A DNA stretch of 13,386 nucleotides from JBQTIM01 sp052388135 (lineage in GTDB: Bacteria; Elusimicrobiota; Elusimicrobia; FEN-1173). The notes under the pieces were generated by a model. It had not been told where the DNA came from, made no database searches, and worked only from the letters and a program-made list of their open reading frames with translations. Within the stretch, counting starts at the first letter, position 1; each line of letters begins with the position of its first letter. The position numbers and the translations under genes are program-made. Positions 7,559 to 13,386 of the stretch are shown here, one piece after another. The stretch is from assembly GCA_052388135.1 (NCBI GenBank), contig JBQTIM010000167.1:1-13386 (forward strand), given 5' to 3'.

Positions 7559-8572
7559 ATGAAACCGGCCAAGGCCATTGATCAAGATTCTATTTCCGAC
7601 GAAACCCTGATCCAGGAGGGCCGCCGCGTTTTGCTGATGGAGGCGGAAGCCCTCAAGGACATGCAGGCGCACCTGGGCGCGGATTTCTGCCGCGCGGTGC
7701 GCGCCGTGGGCACCTGCCGCGGCAAGGTGGTCACCGCCGGGGTGGGCAAATCCGGGTTCATCGCCCGCAAGCTGGCCAGCACCTTGGCGAGCCTGGGCCG
7801 CCCGTCTTTTTTCGTCCATCCCACGGAGGCTGTTCACGGCGACCTCGGCGCCCTCGGCCCCCAGGACATCCTCATCGCCGTCTCCCACAGCGGCAACACC
7901 AACGAGCTGGTTTCCTTCATCGCCGCCGCGCGCAACCATCAGAAAGTGCCCGTCATCGCCCTGGTGGGGGACGCCTGCGGCACGCTGGCCTCCCAGGCCG
8001 ACATCGTCCTGACCACGGGCGTGCGCGAAGAGGCCTGCCACCTGGGCCTGGCGCCCACCAGCTCCAGCACGGCGGCCTTGGCGCTGGGCGACGCGCTGGC
8101 CGTATCCGTGAGCCGCTTCCTCGGCGTGGAAGCGCGGGACTTCGCCTTGCTCCATCCCTCCGGTTCCCTGGGCGAGCGCCTGTACGCGCCCGTCAAGGAC
8201 ATCATGCGCGCGAAGTTCCCCCGGGCCGACGCCGCCCGCACCCTGCGGGAGCTGGCGCCCCTCATCACCGCCGGAGGGCTGGGCTTCGTCGTCGCGGAGG
8301 ACGCCGCCTCCGGACGCATCGGCGTCGTCACCGACGGCGACATCCGCCGCGCCGTCCAAAAGGGCGAAGGCAACATGGACAAGCGCGCCGCCGACGTCAT
8401 GTCCACGCCGCCCAAGTCCGTGCAGGCGAACGCCCTGGGCATGGACGCCCTCATGATCATGGAAAAGGCCCGCATCACCTCCCTGGTGGTGCTCGACGAC
8501 GCGGGGCGCCTGGCCGGCGTCCTCCACCTCCACGACATCCTCCGCTTCGGCCTCGGCCTTCCTTCGGCCTGA
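7559..8572 (+). CDS. kdsD: D-arabinose-5-phosphate isomerase, SIS + two CBS domains (KdsD/KpsF/GutQ)
   Basis: This 337-aa cytoplasmic enzyme interconverts D-ribulose-5-P and D-arabinose-5-P, the first step towards Kdo for LPS or Kdo-containing capsule. The N-terminal SIS domain (about 20-205) shows GVGKSG at 61-66 (catalytic-type Lys64), SHSGNTNE at 109-116, EACHLGLAPTSSSTAALALGD at 158-178 (position noted, key residues E158 and the T/S-rich loop) and LHPSGSLG with His199. All are diagnostic of the family. Two C-terminal CBS domains follow (about 207-275 and 277-333), as in E. coli KdsD. ATG 7559 was chosen because it gives a normal length; the frame stays open to TTG 7520, and neither start has a clear Shine-Dalgarno. 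It stands between the MITE-like element and a new promoter, so it is probably monocistronic. Confidence 0.93.
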   Translation: MKPAKAIDQDSISDETLIQEGRRVLLMEAEALKDMQAHLGADFCRAVRAVGTCRGKVVTAGVGKSGFIARKLASTLASLGRPSFFVHPTEAVHGDLGALGPQDILIAVSHSGNTNELVSFIAAARNHQKVPVIALVGDACGTLASQADIVLTTGVREEACHLGLAPTSSSTAALALGDALAVSVSRFLGVEARDFALLHPSGSLGERLYAPVKDIMRAKFPRADAARTLRELAPLITAGGLGFVVAEDAASGRIGVVTDGDIRRAVQKGEGNMDKRAADVMSTPPKSVQANALGMDALMIMEKARITSLVVLDDAGRLAGVLHLHDILRFGLGLPSA

Positions 8573-8589
8573 ACCCCGCCCGAATCCCC

Positions 8590-8618
8590 TTGACGCCCGC
8601 CGCTTTATGACGTATAAA
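8590..8618 (+). promoter_or_regulatory. Near-consensus sigma70 promoter of the sugar-nucleotide operon
   Basis: TTGACG (8590-8595) and TATAAA (8613-8618) are separated by exactly 17 bp, which puts transcription start near 8625. This is the best promoter in the window. It lies 18 bp after the kdsD stop and directly abuts a perfect palindrome. Confidence 0.85.
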
Positions 8619-8620
8619 TT

Positions 8621-8638
8621 GTTTAGAATGTTCTAAAC
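8621..8638. promoter_or_regulatory. Perfect 18-bp palindromic operator candidate
   Basis: GTTTAGAA (8621-8628), TG, TTCTAAAC (8631-8638) is a perfect 8+8 inverted repeat. It begins 2 bp after the -10 box and covers the expected start of transcription. Size and symmetry suit a dimeric winged-helix (MarR/GbsR-type) protein, and such a protein is encoded second in the same operon. Binding here would block RNA polymerase, so autorepression is the simplest model. Confidence 0.7.
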
Positions 8639-8645
8639 GATACTA

Positions 8646-9605
8646 ATGATACCCGGCGCGGACGACAACGGAGGATCTCCATTTTACGCGGCCACGGGGG
8701 CCTACGGCCTCGTGGGGCGTGCGTTGTTTCATCCTTTCCCGGGCCTGACCGTTTTGGACGCGCGCCCTCGGCCCGCGGAATTGGGAACCGGGGGGCCCGC
8801 CCTTCCGGTGGTGGACATCACGGATTCAGCCGCCGTGGAGGAAGCTTTTCAAGCCATCGGCCGCCTTCGGCGCGACAGGCCCCTGGTGTTTTTCCATCTG
8901 GCTGCCCTCACGGACACCCGCGACGGGCGGGAGGACGCGATGGAGCGGGTCAACGTGACGGGCACCGAGAACGTCTTTCGCGCCGCGCGGGCCGCCGGCG
9001 CGGCTTTCCTCCACATTTCCCCGGCCTATGTTTTCGCGGCCGTAGGCCGGGCCGGCGCCCCCTACACGGAGGATGACCGCCCCTCCTCCCCGCCTTCCCA
9101 GCCCTACGCCGGGTCGAAGTTCAGGGCGGAAAATTTCATTCTGGACGCCGATGCGCCCCGAACGGCCGTGGTCCGCATCGCCTTTCCCTACGGCGGCCGC
9201 GAGCCCCGTCCCGGCCTGGCGGAGAAATTGGCGGACCGGTTCGAGGCGGCCCGGCGGGACAAGTCCGCCGTCCGGTTGTTCGAGGATCAATCCATCTGTC
9301 CTTCCTATATACCGGACGTGGCCCGGGGCTTGAAGGCCGTCGCCGACCGGCTGGCCGGAGGCGGCCCCGCGCGCAGGGTTTACCACCTGACGGGCCCGCG
9401 CACCACGCCTTGGGAGTTCGGCCGCTGGGTGCGGGAAGCCTTCGGCTACGCGGACGTGCCCGTGGAGCCGTCGTCTGTGGCCGGCACGGGCTACGCGCCG
9501 AACCTCTGGCTGTCCAACGCCCTCACGTCCCAGGCCCTGTCGTGGGCCCCCACGCCCCACCGCGAGGCCCTGCGGGAATCCTTCGCGGCGGCCCTGAGGA
9601 ACTGA
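8646..9605 (+). CDS. NAD(P)-dependent sugar epimerase / RmlD-like reductase
   Basis: This 319-aa extended short-chain dehydrogenase has the Rossmann motif TGAYGLVG at 17-24, the active-site pair Y154-x3-K158 (YAGSK), an HLAA motif at 84-87 and a Ser (HISPAYVF, 123-130) where RmlD-type enzymes have ISTDYVF. The C-terminal part (about 246-315) is the usual substrate-binding region. It most resembles dTDP-4-dehydrorhamnose reductase and related 4-keto-sugar reductases or epimerases, but the substrate cannot be set. Next to PseB it could act on a UDP-4-keto-6-deoxy-HexNAc. The first 12 residues (MIPGADDNGGSP) are unusual before the beta strand. ATG 8646 has no Shine-Dalgarno: the 5' UTR is only about 20 nt and is filled by the palindrome. 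It is the first gene of the operon and ends 2 nt before the regulator's start. Confidence 0.82.
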   Translation: MIPGADDNGGSPFYAATGAYGLVGRALFHPFPGLTVLDARPRPAELGTGGPALPVVDITDSAAVEEAFQAIGRLRRDRPLVFFHLAALTDTRDGREDAMERVNVTGTENVFRAARAAGAAFLHISPAYVFAAVGRAGAPYTEDDRPSSPPSQPYAGSKFRAENFILDADAPRTAVVRIAFPYGGREPRPGLAEKLADRFEAARRDKSAVRLFEDQSICPSYIPDVARGLKAVADRLAGGGPARRVYHLTGPRTTPWEFGRWVREAFGYADVPVEPSSVAGTGYAPNLWLSNALTSQALSWAPTPHREALRESFAAALRN

Positions 9606-9607
9606 CC

Positions 9608-10084
9608 TTGGCCTCCTCCCTGGAAAGCGACTTCGCGAAGTTCGCCGGCGAGCTGGCCGAAAGCTTCAGCTTCAACCGGTCCATCGGCCAAATCTACGGC
9701 CTTCTCTACCTGAGCCCCGCGCCGTTGTCCTTGGACGACATCGCCAAAAAGCTGTCCATGAGCAAGGGCAACGCCAGCATCAACCTCCGCGCCCTGGAGG
9801 CCTGGGGCGCCGTCCGCCCCGTCTGGATCTCCGGCAGCCGCCGCGACCACTACGAAGCCGACCGCGACATCAAGACCGTGGCCCTTCGCCGCGCCCAGGA
9901 AGGACTGGCCAAAAGGCTGGACTTTGCGGAGGCGCGTTTTCGCGAGATGAAAAGCCGCGTCGGTTCGGACAACAACGGCGAATTTATGAGGAAGCAACTG
10001 AAGGTTTTGGAGCAGGCCATGAGCGGAATTCGGCGCGGCCTGCAGATTTTGCCCAAAATAGCCGCAATGCTGGACTGGAGGTAA
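9608..10084 (+). CDS. GbsR/MarR-family winged-helix transcriptional regulator
   Basis: This 158-aa DNA-binding protein belongs to the GbsR group (COG1510-like). It carries the segment GQIYGLLYLSPAPLSLDDIA (27-46), a helix-turn-helix at about 41-68 with recognition segment MSKGNASINLRALEAWG (51-67), and a wing with ISGSRRDHYEAD (74-85). The C-terminal half (about 88-158) is helical and probably dimerises. Start: TTG 9608, 2 nt after the upstream stop, with GAGGA at 9596-9600 seven nt upstream; the longer open frame further 5' overlaps the previous gene and is not needed. Relatives of this type are often found inside surface-polysaccharide gene clusters. The perfect palindrome at 8621-8638 is its most likely operator. 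The ligand is unknown. Confidence 0.88.
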   Translation: MASSLESDFAKFAGELAESFSFNRSIGQIYGLLYLSPAPLSLDDIAKKLSMSKGNASINLRALEAWGAVRPVWISGSRRDHYEADRDIKTVALRRAQEGLAKRLDFAEARFREMKSRVGSDNNGEFMRKQLKVLEQAMSGIRRGLQILPKIAAMLDWR

Positions 10085-10089
10085 AAGCG

Positions 10090-11064
10090 ATGGGGTTCGA
10101 CTGGAAGGAACAGGTGGTTTTGTTGACGGGCGGCACGGGGTCTTTCGGAAAAAAATTCACCGAAACGATGCTTGAGAAATATCGGCCGAAAGCGCTCCGC
10201 ATTTTCAGCCGGGACGAATTGAAACAATCGGAAATGCAGAAGCAGTTTCAAGGCGCCTCTTTGAGGTTTTTCATCGGCGATGTGCGGGACCGCGAGAGGC
10301 TCCGCCGGGCCATGGAGGGGGCGACGCTGGTGATCCATGCCGCCGCCCTGAAGCAGGTGCCGGCTTGCGAATACAACCCCTTCGAAGCCGTGAAAACGAA
10401 CGTCTTGGGCGCTCAGAACATATTGGACGCGGCCATCGACGCCCGAGTCCCGCGCGTGATGGCGTTGAGCACGGACAAGGCGGTGAATCCGGTCAACCTG
10501 TACGGTGCGACCAAGCTTTGCGCGGAAAAGCTTTTCGTTCAGGGCAACGCCTACGCCGGCGGGGGTCCGACCCGCTTCAGTTGCGTGCGTTACGGCACCG
10601 TGGTGGGCAGCCGGGGGAGCGTCCTCCCCCTGTTTCTGGAGCAGAGGAAGACCGGCCGCCTCACGATCACCGATGAGCGCATGACGCGTTTTTGGATCAC
10701 GCTGGAGCAAGGCGTGGCCTTCGTCATCCGCTGCGTCGAGCTGATGCGGGGCGGCGAGGTGTTCGTTCCCAAAATTCCCAGCATGCGCGTGATGGACATG
10801 GCCGCGGCCCTGGCTCCGGATTGCCGCATCGAATCCATCGGCATCCGGCCCGGCGAAAAAATCCATGAAGTTCTGTTGTCGGAAGACGAGGCCCGGCAGT
10901 CCGTGGAACTGGACGGCCTCTTCGTCATCGAGCCGCAAAATCATCCCTGGTGGGAGGGCAAGCCTCGGCCGGACGCGAAGCCTTTGGCGCCGGGTTTTCG
11001 TTACGCCAGCGACACGAATACGCGCTGGCTCACGGAAGAGGAGCTGAAAGGGATGGCTGGGTGA
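10090..11064 (+). CDS. pseB: UDP-N-acetylglucosamine 4,6-dehydratase (inverting)
   Basis: This 324-aa extended SDR is the first enzyme of pseudaminic acid synthesis. It converts UDP-GlcNAc to UDP-2-acetamido-2,6-dideoxy-beta-L-arabino-hexos-4-ulose, with C5 inversion. The NADP-binding TGGTGSFGKKF is at 13-23, HAAALKQVP at 83-91, and the catalytic segment STDKAVNPVNLYGATK at 127-142 contains Asp129, Lys130, Tyr138 and Lys142, matching the FlaA1/PseB Asp-Lys-Tyr set. Length matches the family (about 330 aa), and RYGTVVGSRGSV-type and R-FW-TLE-type segments further support it. GGAGG at 10077-10081 gives an ideal Shine-Dalgarno 8 nt before ATG 10090. Its TGA overlaps the GTG of pseC. A CapE/WbjB-type role (FucNAc branch) is the main alternative, but the PseC neighbour favours PseB. 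Confidence 0.93.
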   Translation: MGFDWKEQVVLLTGGTGSFGKKFTETMLEKYRPKALRIFSRDELKQSEMQKQFQGASLRFFIGDVRDRERLRRAMEGATLVIHAAALKQVPACEYNPFEAVKTNVLGAQNILDAAIDARVPRVMALSTDKAVNPVNLYGATKLCAEKLFVQGNAYAGGGPTRFSCVRYGTVVGSRGSVLPLFLEQRKTGRLTITDERMTRFWITLEQGVAFVIRCVELMRGGEVFVPKIPSMRVMDMAAALAPDCRIESIGIRPGEKIHEVLLSEDEARQSVELDGLFVIEPQNHPWWEGKPRPDAKPLAPGFRYASDTNTRWLTEEELKGMAG

Positions 11065-12275
11065 CGGATCCCGGCTTGCTGGCGCTGCAGGGGGGGACGC
11101 CCGTGCGGGGCGCGCTCCTCCCTTATGGACGGCAGCGAGTCGAGGAGGAGGACATCGAGGCGGTGGCCGCCGTCTTGCGCTCCGATTGGCTCGCCATGGG
11201 GCCCAAAACCGCCGAGTTCGAAGAAGAATTCGCTTCCCGGGTTGGGGTCGCCCACGCGGTGAGCTTCAGCTCAGGCACCGCGGCGCTCCACGGCGCGGTT
11301 TTCGCCGCGGGGCTGGGCCCGGGCGATGAGGCGCTGACGTCTCCTCTCACGTTTTGCGCCACCGCCAATTGCCTTCTTTATCAGGGGGCGCGGCCCGTTT
11401 TTTGCGATGTTTCGCCCGACACGTTGAATTTGGACCCGGCGGAGGCGGAGCGCCATCTCACGGACCGGACCAAGGCCGTCCTTCCCGTGGATTACGCCGG
11501 ACATCCGGCGGACCTCGATGCTTTCATGGCGCTTGCCGCCCGCCGGGGGCTCATCGTCATCGAAGACGCGTGCCATTCGGTGGGGGCCCGTTTCCGGGGC
11601 CGGCGGGTGGGCCAGATCGCTCATATGACGGTGTTCAGCTTCCATCCCGTGAAGCACATCACCACCGGCGAGGGCGGAATGGTCACGACGCAGGACTCGG
11701 ATCTCGCGCGCCGTCTCAGGCTGTTCCGCAGCCACGGCGTCGACAGCGATCCCCGGCGCCGCCAGCTCGAAGGCCGCTGGCATTACGAAATGGAGGCCTT
11801 GGGTTTTAACTACCGCTTGACGGATATCGGAAGCGCCCTGGGCCTTTCCCAACTGGGCCGCTTGGAGGACAACCTGTCGCGCCGACGGCGCATCGCGGCC
11901 CGCTACGCCGAGGCCTTGCGGCGGCCGGGGCTTCTTTTGCCGACGGTTCGACCGGACGTTGAGGCGGCCTGGCACCTTTATCCGGTGCGGATTGAGCCTG
12001 AAGAATATTCGGTCGGACGAGAAGAGATATTTCGCGCCCTCAGGGCCGAGAACATCGGGGTGAACGTGCATTATATCCCGGTCTACAGGCATCCCTATTA
12101 CGAGGAAAGATTCGGAAGCGCGCGCGGCCGATGCCCGGTCGCGGAAGCCGCCTACGAGCGCCTCATCAGCTTGCCGATGTTTCATGGAATGACGGACGCT
12201 GATGCGGACGACGTTGTGGCGGCCGTTCGCAAGGTCCTCGGGCATTACGCCCGGTCGAAGGAGAATCGTATATGA
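11061..12275 (+). CDS. pseC: UDP-4-amino-4,6-dideoxy-N-acetyl-beta-L-altrosamine transaminase
   Basis: This 404-aa PLP-dependent aminotransferase of the DegT/DnrJ/EryC1/StrS fold transfers an amino group (usually from glutamate) to C4 of the PseB product. The internal-aldimine lysine is K198 in FSFHPVKHITTGEGG (192-206), a stretch characteristic of PseC. Supporting motifs are FSSGTAALHGA (69-79), the LTSPLTFCATANC segment (92-104), VDYAGHPADLD (143-153) and IEDACHS (167-173). Start: GTG 11061, overlapping the pseB stop by 4 nt (GTGA), with AAAGGGA just upstream; the frame remains open further 5' but that part overlaps pseB. Its stop overlaps the next ATG by 3 nt, so the three genes are tightly coupled. 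Confidence 0.93.
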   Translation: MTDPGLLALQGGTPVRGALLPYGRQRVEEEDIEAVAAVLRSDWLAMGPKTAEFEEEFASRVGVAHAVSFSSGTAALHGAVFAAGLGPGDEALTSPLTFCATANCLLYQGARPVFCDVSPDTLNLDPAEAERHLTDRTKAVLPVDYAGHPADLDAFMALAARRGLIVIEDACHSVGARFRGRRVGQIAHMTVFSFHPVKHITTGEGGMVTTQDSDLARRLRLFRSHGVDSDPRRRQLEGRWHYEMEALGFNYRLTDIGSALGLSQLGRLEDNLSRRRRIAARYAEALRRPGLLLPTVRPDVEAAWHLYPVRIEPEEYSVGREEIFRALRAENIGVNVHYIPVYRHPYYEERFGSARGRCPVAEAAYERLISLPMFHGMTDADADDVVAAVRKVLGHYARSKENRI

Positions 12276-13386
12276 CAAAGCTGATCCGCTATTGCGGCCG
12301 ATGCGTCATGCCGGAAACCAAGCCCGACCTTTTCATCGACGGCGAAGGCGTTTGCAGCGCCTGCCGTTACTTTGAGAAGCGCAAAGCCGTTGATTGGGAT
12401 GTCCGCCGCAAAGACCTGTTGAAAATTTTGGAAACTTACCGGGCAAAAAACGAGTCGGGTTACGACTGCATAGTGCCGGTGAGCGGAGGCAAGGACAGCA
12501 CCTACCAAGTCTTAAGGATCCTGGAGCTGGGATTCAACCCCCTTTGCGTCACCGCCACGACGGACAAGCTGTCCGAAATCGGCCGGCACAACATCGAAAA
12601 CATCAAGAGGCAGGGGGTGGACTATGTGGAAGTGACGGTCAACCCCGTGGTGCGCCGCCGGATCAACCGCCTGGCGCTTACGCAAGTGGGGGATATTTCC
12701 TGGCCGGAGCACGTGCTGATTTTCACCATCCCGGTCCGGATGGCCGTGCAATTCAATGTCCCGCTCATCATTTGGGGGGAGAATTCCCAAAACGAATACG
12801 GCGGCCCCGCCGGAGCGGCGGAAAACAGCGTCCTCAACCGACGCTGGCTGGAGGAATTCGGAGGATTGCTGGGTCTCAGGGTGTCCGATCTCCCGGGCCA
12901 GGAGGGCATCGAGCCGCGGCACCTTGTCCAGTATACCTATCCGTCGGACGAGGATTTGAAGCGCGCGGGCGTGACCGGCCTTTTCCTGGGGTATTACATG
13001 CCTTGGGACGGTTATCAGAACGCTCTTTACGCGCAGGCCCATGGTTTTAAGACCTATCACAAAACCGTGGAAGGGTCGCTGGTCAACTATGAGAATTTGG
13101 ACAACCATCACACGGGCATACATGATTATTTCAAGTTTCTGAAATACGGGTTCGGGCGTGCTTCCGACTTGGCCTGCCTTCATATCCGGCGCGGGCGCTT
13201 GACGCGTTCGGACGCCCTGCGGATGGTGAGAATTCACGACGGGAAATTCCCTTGGGAGTATTTGGGGTGTTCTCTGACGGATATTCTACGGGAATTGGAT
13301 ATGAGCGTGGAGGACTTCGTAAAAATCTGCGACCGATTCACCAACAAGAAACTTTTCCTCTGCGACTCCCGCGGCGCTCTTGTCAA
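12272..13386 (+). CDS. N-acetyl sugar amidotransferase (PseA/WbpG/LegA-like), 3' end cut by window
   Basis: 371 codons are visible and the frame is open at the window end; the family is typically around 370-390 aa, so little is missing. The N-terminus has a four-cysteine metal-site pattern: C8-x2-C11 (YCGRCVMP) and C28-x2-C31 (VCSAC). It is followed by the PP-loop ATP-pyrophosphatase motif PVSGGKDS at 69-76 and a conserved IIWGENSQNEYGG segment around 166-178. PseA/WbpG-type enzymes adenylylate an N-acyl group of a sugar and replace its oxygen with ammonia, giving an amidino group. Partner HisH/HisF-like proteins often supply the ammonia. Start ATG 12272 overlaps pseC (ATGA) with AAGGAG at 12258-12263. 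After pseB-pseC, the likely product is an acetamidino-modified pseudaminic-type sugar, but the true acceptor is not shown by sequence. Confidence 0.9.
   Translation, partial: MTKLIRYCGRCVMPETKPDLFIDGEGVCSACRYFEKRKAVDWDVRRKDLLKILETYRAKNESGYDCIVPVSGGKDSTYQVLRILELGFNPLCVTATTDKLSEIGRHNIENIKRQGVDYVEVTVNPVVRRRINRLALTQVGDISWPEHVLIFTIPVRMAVQFNVPLIIWGENSQNEYGGPAGAAENSVLNRRWLEEFGGLLGLRVSDLPGQEGIEPRHLVQYTYPSDEDLKRAGVTGLFLGYYMPWDGYQNALYAQAHGFKTYHKTVEGSLVNYENLDNHHTGIHDYFKFLKYGFGRASDLACLHIRRGRLTRSDALRMVRIHDGKFPWEYLGCSLTDILRELDMSVEDFVKICDRFTNKKLFLCDSRGALV

Overview
The window is GC-rich and densely packed, and every gene I can support lies on the + strand. It looks like the chromosome of a Gram-negative (diderm) bacterium. 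It carries an ExbB/ExbD/TonB energy-transduction set, an arabinose-5-phosphate isomerase that feeds Kdo synthesis for LPS, and the start of a nonulosonic (pseudaminic-type) acid sugar locus. The oxygen-dependent fatty-acid desaturase and acetyl-CoA synthetase suggest aerobic or microaerobic growth with acetate use. The phylum cannot be fixed from the sequence. The GC content, small dispersed fold-back repeats and HEAT-repeat lipoprotein would suit an uncultured lineage such as Elusimicrobiota, but that is a guess.

Layout. (1) Positions 1-290: the 3' end of an unidentified gene, overlapped by 4 nt (TTGA) by a short ORF that keeps only the C-terminal signature of the DUF2238/YjdF membrane family. 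(2) 321-393: tRNA-Thr(UGU). (3) 417-3958: an envelope-energisation cluster made of an exported HEAT-repeat protein built from two homologous ~215-aa halves, then ExbB, ExbD and TonB-like genes. A fold-back repeat separates exbB from exbD. (4) 3959-4426: a gene-free stretch with degenerate REP-like direct repeats, a probable terminator and a -10 box. (5) 4427-7324: a delta-9-type acyl-CoA desaturase and acs. (6) 7322-7504: a 183-bp MITE-like element with nested inverted repeats, whose first bases supply the acs stop codon. (7) 7559-8572: kdsD/kpsF. (8) 8590-13386: an operon with a near-consensus sigma70 promoter and a perfect 18-bp palindrome at its start. It encodes an NAD-dependent epimerase/reductase, a GbsR/MarR-type regulator, PseB, PseC and an N-acetyl sugar amidotransferase cut by the window end.

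How the parts work together. The proton-motive-force complex energises outer-membrane transport or envelope dynamics, and the HEAT lipoprotein beside it is a candidate periplasmic partner; its linker carries a TonB-box-like stretch. The 3' operon makes a 4-amino-4,6-dideoxy sugar nucleotide from UDP-GlcNAc and probably an amidino-modified nonulosonic acid for a surface glycan. The embedded regulator and the promoter palindrome form a self-contained candidate switch for that glycan.
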